64,000 bases of DNA from Bdellovibrio sp. ZAP7 (GCF_006874645.1 NZ_CP030082.1:1364001-1428000), one strand, 5' to 3'. Counted from the stretch's first letter, positions 52,461 through 61,872 are shown. The notes: generated by a model from the letters alone, not told the origin. Numbers and translations: made by a program.

Positions 52461-53870
52461 ATGAATTCTCCAAAACATATTCTACTTATTGAAGACGATT
52501 TGGATCTTGCGGAACTGGCGGTTGCCTATTTCCGACAAAAAGATATTTCGGTTCATCATTGTTCTGAACCGCTCGAAGCACTTCAAAAAATTAAATCTGG
52601 CCGAGTCGCGCCAGATGCGATTATCACGGATTTGAATTTGCCACAGATGTCAGGTGTCGATTTCATTCGACAAATGCGCAACGAAGGATTGATGGTACCA
52701 ATTATTTTGGTCACTGTTTCTAATGACGTCGACACAGCTGTGTCAGCGATTGAAGCCGGCGCTTACGACTTCGTGGTAAAGCCAATTCATTTCCCGCAGT
52801 TATTAATCTCTGCACAGCGCGCCTTTAAGTATAACTATTTAAATCGTGAAAATAAAAATCTGCGCGATGCCATCGATCAATCGAAAGGTTTAAGTCCTGA
52901 CGGTATCATCGGAAAAAGCGAAGGCATTCGTCGCATCATCGAGCTTTCAAAACGCGTCGCAAAAAGTTCTGCGACAGTTTCCATTACGGGAGAGTCGGGT
53001 ACAGGGAAAGAAGTCTTTGCGAAAGCCATCCATAAATGGAGCACTCGCGCTGACAAACCTTTCGTTGCGATCAATTGCTCTGCCATTCCTGAAAACTTGC
53101 TGGAATCTGAACTTTTTGGTCATGCCAAAGGTTCGTTCACCGGAGCTCACGATAAAAAGCTGGGCTTATTCGAAGAGGCGGATGGTGGAACCTTGTTCTT
53201 GGATGAAATCGGTGACTTAAATCTTTCACTTCAAGCAAAACTTTTACGCGTGCTTCAAGAAAAAGAAATCAAAAGAGTCGGTGAAAACCAATCACGTTCC
53301 ATTGATGTGCGCGTGGTAACGGCGACTCACAAGGATTTGCGGGCCGAAGTTCAAGCCAAACGTTTCCGTGAAGACTTGTTCTTCCGTTTGAACGTGATTC
53401 CGATCACGATCCCGCCATTGCGCGAGCGCCGCGAAGACATTTTGCCATTGGCGGAGTTCTTCCTGAAAAAATTTGCAGATCTAAATAACTCCGGTATCAC
53501 CGGCTTTAAGAAATCTGCAAAGGAGTTCTTGCTAACACAAAATTGGCGCGGGAATGTCCGTGAGCTGGAAAACGCGGTGGAACGTGCCGTGGTCCTAAGC
53601 TCCGGTCCCGAAATCGATGTTTCGGCCTTCCTATTATTTGATGATGGTCCGATTCAAGAGGAAGCTGACGTGGATGATCGCAAAAATGCGTTTGTCTTCC
53701 GTTACGGGGAGACAGTGGCGCCATTGCAGGAGCTCGAGAAAAAATATATCCAGTTCGTCTATGAAAAATGCGACCGAGTTAAAGACCTTACGGCAAAGAC
53801 CTTGGGGATTGACCGTAAGACCTTGTATCGCAAACTGCAAGATGAAGTCGGTGCTGAATTATCGCACTAA
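52461..53870 (+). CDS. NtrC-family sigma-54-dependent response regulator
   Basis: About 469 residues. Receiver domain with Asp11/12 and phospho-Asp57 (T-D-L-N-L-P). AAA+ domain: Walker A G-E-S-G-T-G-K-E, loop 1 G-S-F-T-G-A (consensus GAFTGA, here Ala to Ser), and G-G-T-L-F-L-D-E-I-G-D. The C-terminal Fis-type helix-turn-helix is T-A-K-T-L-G-I-D-R-K-T-L-Y-R-K-L. No kinase gene is adjacent. It is divergent from the lipoprotein-csbD unit, which has a sigma-54 promoter, so it is the natural candidate activator. A terminator follows. Confidence 0.94.
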   Translation: MNSPKHILLIEDDLDLAELAVAYFRQKDISVHHCSEPLEALQKIKSGRVAPDAIITDLNLPQMSGVDFIRQMRNEGLMVPIILVTVSNDVDTAVSAIEAGAYDFVVKPIHFPQLLISAQRAFKYNYLNRENKNLRDAIDQSKGLSPDGIIGKSEGIRRIIELSKRVAKSSATVSITGESGTGKEVFAKAIHKWSTRADKPFVAINCSAIPENLLESELFGHAKGSFTGAHDKKLGLFEEADGGTLFLDEIGDLNLSLQAKLLRVLQEKEIKRVGENQSRSIDVRVVTATHKDLRAEVQAKRFREDLFFRLNVIPITIPPLRERREDILPLAEFFLKKFADLNNSGITGFKKSAKEFLLTQNWRGNVRELENAVERAVVLSSGPEIDVSAFLLFDDGPIQEEADVDDRKNAFVFRYGETVAPLQELEKKYIQFVYEKCDRVKDLTAKTLGIDRKTLYRKLQDEVGAELSH

Positions 53871-53876
53871 AAAGAA

Positions 53877-53902
53877 AAGCCGGGGAAACCCGGCTTTTTT
53901 TA
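53877..53902 (+). terminator. Rho-independent terminator
   Basis: AAAGCCGGG / CCCGGCTTT stem around GAAA with seven Ts, seven bases after the NtrC-type gene. Confidence 0.88.
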
Positions 53903-53962
53903 TTTCCGGTAAGGACATTCGTAATATAAACTTAATACAGTTTTTAAGGAGTACTCGAGGCT

Positions 53963-54217
53963 ATGTCGACTGTAAAAGCCGGTTTTATTGCGTTTTCCAT
54001 AGCGACGTGTATTGGAGCTCTAACATATTATGGGTCTGGTTGTGTTCAGTTTCTTGTTAGAGGTAAAGTCTGTGGTGATGAAGCCATAGGACCACTGTTA
54101 ATTTTGGAGTTCGTAACAATTCTGTTTGCCGTCACATATCTGGTTAAGATGGTAGCAGAAGCAAAAAAGAACAAGCATTTCAAAAATCCATTTAACAGGG
54201 ATGATGGTAAGCTTTAA
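53963..54217 (+). CDS. Small membrane protein of unknown function
   Basis: 84 residues with two hydrophobic segments (F-I-A-F-S-I-A-T-C-I-G-A-L-T-Y-Y; P-L-L-I-L-E-F-V-T-I-L-F-A-V-T-Y-L-V) and a basic C-terminal tail. AAGGAG precedes the ATG. No family is recognised. Confidence 0.6.
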   Translation: MSTVKAGFIAFSIATCIGALTYYGSGCVQFLVRGKVCGDEAIGPLLILEFVTILFAVTYLVKMVAEAKKNKHFKNPFNRDDGKL

Positions 54218-54236
54218 TATTGACGAGATGTCTTTG

Positions 54237-54626
54237 TTATCTGGTATTTGCTTCTGATACTTGACTGTTCAACGTCCAGAAGTCCCAAAGATAACCGATT
54301 CCAAAAAGGCCTACGGTCAGTAACCAGATGATTCCCGTGACCCATTTACCCAGGTAAAAGCGGTGAAGGCCGAAATATCCCAGGAAGGTCAAAAGGATCC
54401 ACGCAACGGTGTAATCGTTTTTTCCGCTGCGATAATTTCTGGCGGCGTCTTTACTCATGCCGGGAATCAGAAAGATATCAATCAACCAACCTAGGCCCGC
54501 TAAACCCAACGTCAAAAACCAGATGGTGCCGGTGATCGGTTTGCCATAGTAAAAACGATGAGACCCGGTAAACCCGAAAATCCACAGAATATAACCGATG
54601 GTTTTAGAGTGAGTTGGAGTTGGCAC
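54237..54626 (-). CDS. TM2 domain protein with two copies
   Basis: 129 residues made of two TM2 units. Each has F-G-(F/Y)-x-G-x-H-R-F-Y-x-G-K followed by two membrane helices and a D-x-F/W (G-S-H-R-F-Y-Y-G-K and G-L-H-R-F-Y-L-G-K). Single TM2 domains are usual, so this is an internal duplication. Function unknown. Same strand as orn, 26 bp away. Confidence 0.85.
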   Translation of the reverse strand: MPTPTHSKTIGYILWIFGFTGSHRFYYGKPITGTIWFLTLGLAGLGWLIDIFLIPGMSKDAARNYRSGKNDYTVAWILLTFLGYFGLHRFYLGKWVTGIIWLLTVGLFGIGYLWDFWTLNSQVSEANTR

Positions 54627-54652
54627 CAGTGTCTCCTATCAAATGAAAGAAA

Positions 54653-55180
54653 CTATTTTTTAAAACTCAAATTATCACAATAATGACGAAGTTCTTGGAT
54701 GCTCTCGCGGATATCATCCAAAGCGCGGTGGCTGTTGGTTTTTTGATAAACGTATTTGAACTTGTTATTGATGATCACTTTCCACGAAGAGACATCGACC
54801 TGGCGATAGTGCAGGCGACCCGCAAGATCTGGCATGTACTTATTAATAAACAGACGATCCTGCATGATCGAGTTACCACCCATGACCGGGCGATCTTTGG
54901 GATCGGGCCAATGCTTTTTTACCAAATCCACAAGCTTTGCTTCAGCTTGGTCTTCGGGCATTCCATTGGGAACTTTGGCAGTCAGACCGGATTTCTTATG
55001 GTGCTCGGTATTCCAAGCATCCATGCTGTCCAAGAATTTTTGCGGTTGCTTCACAACGGTTTCAAAAACATCCAGCTCTTTAAAGTTTAAATCTGTGACG
55101 ATTGCTGCGACCTCGATGATGCGCTCTTTTTCAACATCAAGTCCCGTCATCTCCATATCAAGCCAAAAAATTTTATCCAT
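54653..55180 (-). CDS. orn: Oligoribonuclease
   Basis: 175 residues. Degrades 2-5-nt RNA ends to mononucleotides, including pGpG from cyclic-di-GMP turnover. DEDDh motifs: W-L-D-M-E-M-T-G-L-D, then N-S-I-M-Q-D-R-L-F-I, and H-R-A-L-D-D-I. Length and motif order match Orn. Confidence 0.95.
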   Translation of the reverse strand: MDKIFWLDMEMTGLDVEKERIIEVAAIVTDLNFKELDVFETVVKQPQKFLDSMDAWNTEHHKKSGLTAKVPNGMPEDQAEAKLVDLVKKHWPDPKDRPVMGGNSIMQDRLFINKYMPDLAGRLHYRQVDVSSWKVIINNKFKYVYQKTNSHRALDDIRESIQELRHYCDNLSFKK

Positions 55181-55201
55181 GTGATTTCCCGTCGTTAAAA
55201 C

Positions 55202-55603
55202 TTATTTTGGCGTAGCGGTGCCAGTTTGCAAAGCTGTTTCAACTGTCTTGATCAGCTTTTTCTCGTCCCAAGGTTTATCGATCAACGCAAACACTCCCAG
55301 CCTTTGTGCTTCCTGGATAATGTCTTTCTGACCGTATCCCGTGTGCATGATGAATGGAGTGTTCAGACCGTTCTCACGCATCCATTTAAGAACCTCAATA
55401 CCGCTTTTCTTGGGCATCTTTTCATCAGACAAAACGGCGTCGTAATGGCCTGATTTAAGCTTTTCGATGCCTTCAATGCCGTTGGCTGCGGTATCGATGG
55501 ATTGGGCAGAATCTTCTAAAATGGCGGTCAGAACTTCGCGAAGATCTTCTTCGTCATCAATGATTAGGAGTTTGCCGGTACGTACAGGTGCTTGAATAAT
55601 CAT
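55202..55603 (-). CDS. Stand-alone receiver (response regulator)
   Basis: About 133 residues, one receiver domain, no output domain. Acidic pocket D-D-E at residues 16-18, phospho-Asp60 in L-S-D-E-K-M-P, Thr in H-T-G-Y, and Lys in D-K-P-W. The P-W-D after the Lys is typical of RpfG-like receivers. I chose the ATG at 55603 since the earlier residues in the frame are not receiver-like. It may work with the HPt protein (50640) or the histidine kinase (43431). Confidence 0.85.
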   Translation of the reverse strand: MIIQAPVRTGKLLIIDDEEDLREVLTAILEDSAQSIDTAANGIEGIEKLKSGHYDAVLSDEKMPKKSGIEVLKWMRENGLNTPFIMHTGYGQKDIIQEAQRLGVFALIDKPWDEKKLIKTVETALQTGTATPK

Positions 55604-55804
55604 GGGACAAGTATGTCTGAAATAAGTGGGGGAGTCATCGGGTGAACCCCGCAAAAACAGCGGAATCCGCTGTATAGTTGCAAAGAAAAGCCTGAGATTT
55701 CCTATGTTTGCACAAAAATGCAGCATCTAACCCCGAATCGGTGTCTATGGTGCATCAGCGAATCGACTGAACTAAAAGAATCATTAAAATTTTTAAAATT
55801 AATG

Positions 55805-55833
55805 TTGATCTGCTGGGGCCGAGTAGCTATAAC
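55805..55833 (+). promoter_or_regulatory. Sigma-70-type promoter of the tRNA gene
   Basis: TTGATC (55805-55810), a 17-base spacer and TATAAC (55828-55833), about 20 bases before the tRNA. Confidence 0.65.
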
Positions 55834-55853
55834 AAGTCTTCCAAAACACCACT

Positions 55854-55930
55854 GGGGTGGTAGTTAAGTTGGTTATAACGTCCGCCTGTCACGCGGAAGG
55901 CCGCGGGTTCGAGTCCCGTCCACCCCGCCA
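55854..55930 (+). tRNA. tRNA-Asp (GTC)
   Basis: Acceptor GGGGTGG (55854-55860) pairs with CCACCCC (55920-55926), then discriminator G and encoded CCA. The D stem is GTTA/TAAC, the anticodon stem TCCGC/GCGGA with loop CTGTCAC (anticodon GTC), and the T arm GCGGG-TTCGAGT-CCCGT. All four stems close. Confidence 0.97.
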
Positions 55931-55958
55931 TTTTTTCTCAGAAAACATGGCCAAAATC

Positions 55959-55984
55959 ACCGAAGCTTAGTCTTCGGTTTTTTT
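55959..55984 (+). terminator. Rho-independent terminator after tRNA-Asp
   Basis: ACCGAAG / CTTCGGT stem with a five- to six-base loop and seven Ts. Confidence 0.85.
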
Positions 55985-56035
55985 ATGCCTAAAATCTATT
56001 TTGCTAAATTCATCATAAGCTGGCTTCCACTCTTT

Positions 56036-59000
56036 TTACTGCACGTCAAATATAGGCGTCGGCACCATCAAACGCGGGAAGGGCACCACGTTGTTGAGTC
56101 TTGTATCATATTTAAAAACCAAATTTCCGACGGCGAATAAAGCGTAGGGTGCAATCACAGAGCCTCGGAACTCTCCCACATATCGACTGTGAATTTCTTT
56201 GGCATTAAGGCGAACGTGATCGAAAATAGTGGAGCGTCGATAGGAATTAATCACGCTGGAGCCGACCCAAGCTGGAAGCTCGCCCCATTTTCCTGCCCAC
56301 TGCCAATTATAAGAGGTGTAATTGGACATTTGCGCCCCTCCGTTGAGGCGGCACATAGTTTCGTAGGCAATGACAGGATTAACCAAAGTTCCCCCGCGAT
56401 TGATGACCCTATTATCTGTCACAAGATCGTAACCACTGACGGCATTGTGGGACCCGCTAAAAAGCTCTCTGGCGTAGGCGCACTTGCCTAAATCTACAGA
56501 GGGATCGCAGGCAGCGTAATTACCATTCGAGATATATTTAGTGTCCAAATAAAGCGAGTGCTCAGGTCTCAGCGGACATCCCATCCACTCCCAGGCGCTC
56601 GCATTGCCATTTGATTTGACCGTGATAACGTCGCCCGCCGCATCCTTCAGTCCTGACGGATTATTGGGGTTCATGATCTTTTGGGCATCAATCCAGTTGT
56701 TATTAGACTTGCGCACGTAACTGACTTCGTAAAGACCTACACCCAAATGAATATTTTTAGAGCTTGTGATTTGCAGTGTGGGGGAAGTGGCAGATCCCGT
56801 ATATTGAATCGCCTGGGCTCGGTCCGTCTCAATAAAAATATTTCCTGCAGCATAAATAGAGCAGCCCACGTCATCAGTTTCGACGTTCAGGTTTTTGAAA
56901 AAGACGGTGCCACTCAGAATAATACTGCCATAGCAAACTAAGGTTCCAGAGTTGGTGATATAGTTGCCATATCCATTATTCACGATACTAAGACCACTTA
57001 AGCCGGGTTTTGAATTTGGTCCTTTGAACACAAATGAGGTCGTGGAAGCAGATAAACTTGAATCCAAACCAAGAATCTCGGCATCACTCGGAGCCCGAAT
57101 GACGATCGAAGATTTCTTTTTCAGACCACCTTGTACATAGGGTGGAACTAACTGAGCGGATTCAACGGAGGGAGTGGTATTGATTTGAACAAATCCATCT
57201 GTATCCATCAAGATCGAGCCTTGGGAGTCGGTAAGGGGGCGATAGTTATTCCAGGAATTGGTTAAAAAATTAAATAGATTGATTGGCGAAGAATTTGGAT
57301 CACCGGTTGCCTGTTTAATAAAGTTTTTATCCGTGACCGTGATATCGGGTATATAAATCGATCCCGTCACGCTAAAGGGAACATCGCTGTTGTCGACGTG
57401 ATACATGGTCGAAGATTGTAAAAAGCCAACCCCTAAAATCCCCGAGGCATTGGTGTAAGCATTGCTGTTCACATTAAAGTCTGTAATCACATCGGCCTGA
57501 ATCGTCGCATGACAAAGAACGCAGGAAAGAGGATTGCGTAATGCGAGAGCCGGGTACATGCTCATCACATAATTATCCACGTGTACGCCGAAGGATTTGA
57601 TCACTGTGGTGATGCCGTCTGTTACTGAAAACGTGATAGCGGTAGTATCAGTGGCCGAACCGTGTGCCTGTCCCATTTGCAGTGACAATGTCCCCGTAAA
57701 ACCACTGACATTGCAACTTGCAATATCCACGTAATATCCATCCGCTGTCGACGCAGAACAGGTCACATTCTGTGGGTCGGGAAAATTAACATCTCCACCG
57801 GGATTTACGGTAAAACTCAAATCAAAGACTGCATTTTGAAAACACTTATTTCCGCATTTCTCGGCAGCTGTCCCATTGGCGCCGGGCCACGCGGTCACCG
57901 TGAGAGGTTCGTCGACAAAGTTCACTGTCACCGCAATATGTTTTACAGCCGAATGAGGAAACGGTGTCACTTGATCTGAAAATCTAACGGCAATATCGCA
58001 TGGACCTCCGTTGTGATCGGCTCCCAGATAGCGATTGAAATAATGAGTTGTGGGAACAAATCCCACTTCGCCAGTTGCTGAATCAATAGTGACGCTGCCA
58101 TAGTCGGAACACTTAGGAGAGTTCGCAGTTCCCAACGCGTAGCTGCCAGCTCCCTCTTCATCTGAAGAGACATCGACGTCCCCCAGAATAAATGATGGAG
58201 TTTCATTTCGATCAATAGCGACACTAGAGATCACGTTCAAGCTGGGCGTGACCGTATCTAAAGTGACAGACACATCTGGACTAACAGTGACATTTCCGGC
58301 TTCATCACGAACCCAAAGACGAATTGTATGAGTGCCGTCAGGCCCCGGCAAGTTCACATAGTGACTGCCGACCGCACAGCTGGTCCAGGCTGTGCTGTTT
58401 AATGCAGGCATTGTTGCTCCGTCCGGAACAAAAGCAATTTGATAATAGGAAGCTCCGCCCTGATTGGTATCAGTACAAGAGTGCAGAGTCATGTCCACAG
58501 GATTATCAGAGATATCCGTATAGGTAAGTGAGATACTTGGAATGGAAGGAGCTGTTTGATCCAAAATATAGGCAACAGGAAGAGGGTAACAATAAATATT
58601 GCCTGCCGCATCTTTAGCCAAAACACTCATCGCATAACTGCCCTCGGTGGCTAGGGCGGGGAATACTTCCACCTTATAATTTCCACTGTTATCTGCTTTC
58701 GTATCACCAAGAACTTGCCCAGAGCAGGTGATTGAATTGTACAGCGTGATTACGGCACCCGGTTCTGTCGTACCCTGCACAGAAGGCGTCGGATTAGGAC
58801 TTACCGCGGCTGGAAACATATCAGCGGTATCAATCACGGGGATCGTATTATCATAAAAAACGTCAAATGGATTTGCCCCCGAAAGGTTCACATTGTTGTG
58901 GTCAACGGCTGCTCCCGGAGGCAGCGTTAGAGAAACCTCACCCACGCCCGTCGGAATCAAAACCACCTTATAGACGGTTTCAGACTGCTGAATAATTTGA

Positions 59001-59227
59001 TCCAACGTAGCGTTCTGAATGATAAAGCGCTCTGAATTGAGTTTTACAGGAGGGTTATTAAACGTAACTAGAACTTCAACCGGTTGTTGATTGGTGTAGT
59101 AACCTAGGATGCCGACTGATTTTAGTTCTGCTTTGAGACTGGGATGCTTCACATTGACATTAAGAGAGCACGCACTCACGAAGAGCGCGACAGCGACCCC
59201 TAAAAGATAACATGCAAATACGTACAT
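56036..59227 (-). CDS. Large Ig-like lipoprotein with one CxxCH heme-binding motif
   Basis: 1063 residues. A lipobox (F-V-S-A-C) near residue 20 predicts an outer-membrane lipoprotein. Residues about 50-450 hold bacterial Ig-like/Big units (P-S-V-Q-G-T-T-E-P-G-A-V-I-T-L-Y; D-A-A-G-N; D-E-A-G-N-V). C-V-L-C-H at 569-573 is a c-type heme attachment motif in an otherwise adhesin-like chain. The C-terminal half is polymer-forming/PilX-like (E-F-R-G-S-V-I-A-P-Y-A-L-F-A-V-G-N ... Y-D-T-R-L-N-N). Probably displayed on the cell surface or in the periplasm; role unknown. It is a single gene. Confidence 0.8.
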   Translation of the reverse strand: MYVFACYLLGVAVALFVSACSLNVNVKHPSLKAELKSVGILGYYTNQQPVEVLVTFNNPPVKLNSERFIIQNATLDQIIQQSETVYKVVLIPTGVGEVSLTLPPGAAVDHNNVNLSGANPFDVFYDNTIPVIDTADMFPAAVSPNPTPSVQGTTEPGAVITLYNSITCSGQVLGDTKADNSGNYKVEVFPALATEGSYAMSVLAKDAAGNIYCYPLPVAYILDQTAPSIPSISLTYTDISDNPVDMTLHSCTDTNQGGASYYQIAFVPDGATMPALNSTAWTSCAVGSHYVNLPGPDGTHTIRLWVRDEAGNVTVSPDVSVTLDTVTPSLNVISSVAIDRNETPSFILGDVDVSSDEEGAGSYALGTANSPKCSDYGSVTIDSATGEVGFVPTTHYFNRYLGADHNGGPCDIAVRFSDQVTPFPHSAVKHIAVTVNFVDEPLTVTAWPGANGTAAEKCGNKCFQNAVFDLSFTVNPGGDVNFPDPQNVTCSASTADGYYVDIASCNVSGFTGTLSLQMGQAHGSATDTTAITFSVTDGITTVIKSFGVHVDNYVMSMYPALALRNPLSCVLCHATIQADVITDFNVNSNAYTNASGILGVGFLQSSTMYHVDNSDVPFSVTGSIYIPDITVTDKNFIKQATGDPNSSPINLFNFLTNSWNNYRPLTDSQGSILMDTDGFVQINTTPSVESAQLVPPYVQGGLKKKSSIVIRAPSDAEILGLDSSLSASTTSFVFKGPNSKPGLSGLSIVNNGYGNYITNSGTLVCYGSIILSGTVFFKNLNVETDDVGCSIYAAGNIFIETDRAQAIQYTGSATSPTLQITSSKNIHLGVGLYEVSYVRKSNNNWIDAQKIMNPNNPSGLKDAAGDVITVKSNGNASAWEWMGCPLRPEHSLYLDTKYISNGNYAACDPSVDLGKCAYARELFSGSHNAVSGYDLVTDNRVINRGGTLVNPVIAYETMCRLNGGAQMSNYTSYNWQWAGKWGELPAWVGSSVINSYRRSTIFDHVRLNAKEIHSRYVGEFRGSVIAPYALFAVGNLVFKYDTRLNNVVPFPRLMVPTPIFDVQ

Positions 59228-59451
59228 AAAACGTTCCTACCAAAAGTTTCCAAAGGACCGACTCTTTTATTACGGAACGTTTCTTGTTTAGCTAAAGACC
59301 ACTAATGAGATAAATAGGATTTTATTTTGAGACTGCACAAATGATCGTATTCTTCTTGCTCATATCTAAATAAGAGGCTTATTGAGATCTACCTGTTAAA
59401 GATGTTTTACTAAAGAATGCTTTACAGGCGGTCCTTTATGGGAAATCTAGG

Positions 59452-60195
59452 TTAGTCGATGTAGGAGCTGCCATATTTTTGAAATATGGCCTTTAATTTG
59501 CCCGAAGTTTTGATTTCGGTGATGGCTTTATCCAAATCTGCTTTTTTTACACGACCTTTTCGACTGACAGAGCAAACTATAGGGTAATCGCGCAGGAAAA
59601 ACTCTTCTCTGTTCTTAGTGATGTCGGGATTGTCCAGGCGGAAGTAATCGATAAATATTTGATCCGTGACGACGTACTGGATACGGCCGCTATTAAGCTT
59701 CTTTAGATTGCCTTCTTCAGATACGTTGTCTTCACGTTTTATTTTGCCGGACTCAAAATAGGGGTCCAGCGATGGGTAAACATATTGAAGAATTGTTCCG
59801 ATGGTTTTGCCCTCTAACCCACTTAATTTTTTCGGCATAGGTGAGGGACCTAATATAATTTCTCTTTTGATAAAAAGTGTTTTCGAGAAATCATGCTTCC
59901 CAACCGCATCATCCCACACGGTGCTTGTATAACAGAGAATATCTAATTTGCCCTTGAGCAAATAGCTATTCAGTCGATAATGCGTCACCATACTGAAACT
60001 TGCTTTGCGTCCCATGGCCTCGGCCAAAGCATTGACATAGTCGACGACAAGGCCTTCGTACTTTCCTTTTTTTTCAAATACTAAAGGAGGAGCAAGTCCC
60101 TCCGGAATGGCCGCACGAATTTCAGTCTTGTCCTCTGCCAGTCCTGGATGTGAATGCATCAGAATGAAAAAAAACGATAAGAAGATCTGTTTCAT
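59452..60195 (-). CDS. Periplasmic substrate-binding protein, family 3 (orphan)
   Basis: 247 residues. Signal peptide M-K-Q-I-F-L-S-F-F-F-I-L-M-H-S-H-P-G-L-A. Family-3 pattern: F-E-K-K-G-K-Y-E-G-L-V-V-D-Y-V-N-A-L-A, L-L-K-G-K-L-D-I-L-C-Y, L-E-G-K-T-I-G-T-I, and T-S-G-K-L-K-A-I-F-Q-K-Y-G near the end. It binds an amino acid or related small molecule in its family. No ABC permease nearby. Confidence 0.88.
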   Translation of the reverse strand: MKQIFLSFFFILMHSHPGLAEDKTEIRAAIPEGLAPPLVFEKKGKYEGLVVDYVNALAEAMGRKASFSMVTHYRLNSYLLKGKLDILCYTSTVWDDAVGKHDFSKTLFIKREIILGPSPMPKKLSGLEGKTIGTILQYVYPSLDPYFESGKIKREDNVSEEGNLKKLNSGRIQYVVTDQIFIDYFRLDNPDITKNREEFFLRDYPIVCSVSRKGRVKKADLDKAITEIKTSGKLKAIFQKYGSSYID

Positions 60196-60368
60196 TTATG
60201 CTATTCATTTTATGCGACCCCTTAGTGAACCGCAACAAATGACAAAGACGAGGCAAGTTTTCAAGCGTATTTGTAATTTTCGGCTCCAATCTCGTCCCAT
60301 GGCCGCCATTTTTTCTAACTTGGATAGCACTAAGTGCTTGAGATCAGAGAGATGGATGCTTTAAGTAA

Positions 60369-60402
60369 AAAAAGCCAGGTCTTCAATAGGGATCCTGGCT
60401 CT
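60369..60402 (-). terminator. Rho-independent terminator
   Basis: AGCCAGG / CCTGGCT stem with a 14-base loop and a T run on the minus strand, just after the gene that starts at 60805. Confidence 0.8.
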
Positions 60403-60415
60403 AGGGGACTGCTTT

Positions 60416-60805
60416 TTAATTTAATACCGTCAATGCGATAATATATTTTCCGTTCACTTCGATCAATTTAAGTACAGAGATGTCGATCAAAGTGTCTTCG
60501 TAAAAGTTGGTCAGGGCGACGTCTTCATATGATGGCTTGGTTTCTCCACGAAAAACAACATCACCGTATAGAGCTCCATTCTGATTTTTCAAGTTTGTAG
60601 CGAAGCAAGTAACCCCGTCACAACCTAGCTCTGGAGCGACTACGCCCAAGCTTCCAGAGGAAATCCATTTGGTCGCACCTGTTTCAGTATTTTGAATTTG
60701 CACCGCAATACTTTGCTTGGATAAGTGGGCGTTGACGATTTTGCTACCTGCGAATGCAGGCAAAGACGAGACGATAGTAATCAAAAGTGTAAGAATGCTT
60801 TTCAT
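60416..60805 (-). CDS. Secreted protein of unknown function
   Basis: 129 residues. Signal peptide M-K-S-I-L-T-L-L-I-T-I-V-S-S-L-P-A-F-A, beta-rich mature part with a C-D-G-V-T-C pair that could form a disulfide. AGGAG precedes the ATG. No family recognised. Confidence 0.68.
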   Translation of the reverse strand: MKSILTLLITIVSSLPAFAGSKIVNAHLSKQSIAVQIQNTETGATKWISSGSLGVVAPELGCDGVTCFATNLKNQNGALYGDVVFRGETKPSYEDVALTNFYEDTLIDISVLKLIEVNGKYIIALTVLN

Positions 60806-60945
60806 GTTAACTCCTGTTTTTGTTTAGGAGTGATGTATACAATAGAAAATTTATTTTTTCTGCGGAACCGTTTGGATTTATTGTTCCGTTTTTGAGGAAT
60901 AATTTGGAGCAGTTGGTTTGTTGTGCCTGGTCGCGGAGGCCGCTT

Positions 60946-61872
60946 TTAGATTAACCCGCCTTCAGTTAACAGCGCGGCTCCAGAAATTCCAGGCAGCTCT
61001 TCAGTCAGATTTTTAACCAAGAACTCAAAGCGTTCGATGGCTTGTTCTTTGCGAGCGGCATCGGTGCTTTCTAAGCCATCAGCCAGTTCTCGCCACTCTG
61101 GAGAGCGCAACAAAACTTCTTGCAGGGATTTCGTGAACACATCAGCCCAGGTAGGCTGGCTGAATGTAAAATTCAAAGACAAAGAGTCCTCTTCGGTGGT
61201 GGTCTCGTGCCAGTAGCCTCGCGGAACGAATAAGACGCAACCGGGTTTCATGACACAAGTCATGCTGTCTTCCGGTAACTCTTCAATCAAATGGGCGTGA
61301 CATTGTTTTTCCAGGGCAGCAGGCATTTCCAAAGAACCTGTCGTAAATCGCTCTGTAGGGAAATCAACCGATTCATTCGGAGCTAAACGCCACGTCTTAG
61401 TGCCTTGAATTTGAATCACGAAATTGGCATTCGCATCGAAATGCAGTCGAGTGCCACATCCTGCCGGAGTCGCATAGGCGATCGAGCGCGCCTTGCACAG
61501 ATCATTTTCTTCTCCGCCCGTGACCAAGCCCAAATCCCGGCGGATTTGTTTTAAAGAAGCCGCGATGGTTGCATCCTGACTTTGCATGGAATCAAAAACC
61601 AAAGTCATATTATTGCGATAAGCCTTTAACGCGTCGGAGGGCTCTAGGTGAATGGAACTGTATTCGTCATCAAAGTCAGGCAGGCAAGCGCGTACTTTGC
61701 GCTGGCGGGCCGCAATCAACAGTTCCAGATCTTGTAATTGTGGCAGATCAAAGATGGTTTGAAGCTTGCCCGGTGTGGGCTGAATGAACAAAGGCTCCAG
61801 TGGCCAGTTGGAGCTAAAGAATTCTTGAACACTAATGGGAGCTATAAGATCTGCCAGGCCGATTTTTTTCAT
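60946..61872 (-). CDS. JmjC/cupin-fold 2-oxoglutarate oxygenase (RoxA/YcfD-like)
   Basis: 308 residues. The Fe(II) facial triad is visible: H-F-D at residues 144-146 (L-H-F-D-A-N-A-N-F-V-I-Q-I-Q-G-T-K-T-W) and a distal His in P-R-G-Y-W-H-E-T. The F-x-x-Q-I-x-G-x-K-x-W pattern is that of cupin_4/JmjC ribosomal-protein hydroxylases. The C-terminal helical part could be the winged-helix dimer domain. The substrate is inferred only. Confidence 0.85.
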   Translation of the reverse strand: MKKIGLADLIAPISVQEFFSSNWPLEPLFIQPTPGKLQTIFDLPQLQDLELLIAARQRKVRACLPDFDDEYSSIHLEPSDALKAYRNNMTLVFDSMQSQDATIAASLKQIRRDLGLVTGGEENDLCKARSIAYATPAGCGTRLHFDANANFVIQIQGTKTWRLAPNESVDFPTERFTTGSLEMPAALEKQCHAHLIEELPEDSMTCVMKPGCVLFVPRGYWHETTTEEDSLSLNFTFSQPTWADVFTKSLQEVLLRSPEWRELADGLESTDAARKEQAIERFEFLVKNLTEELPGISGAALLTEGGLI

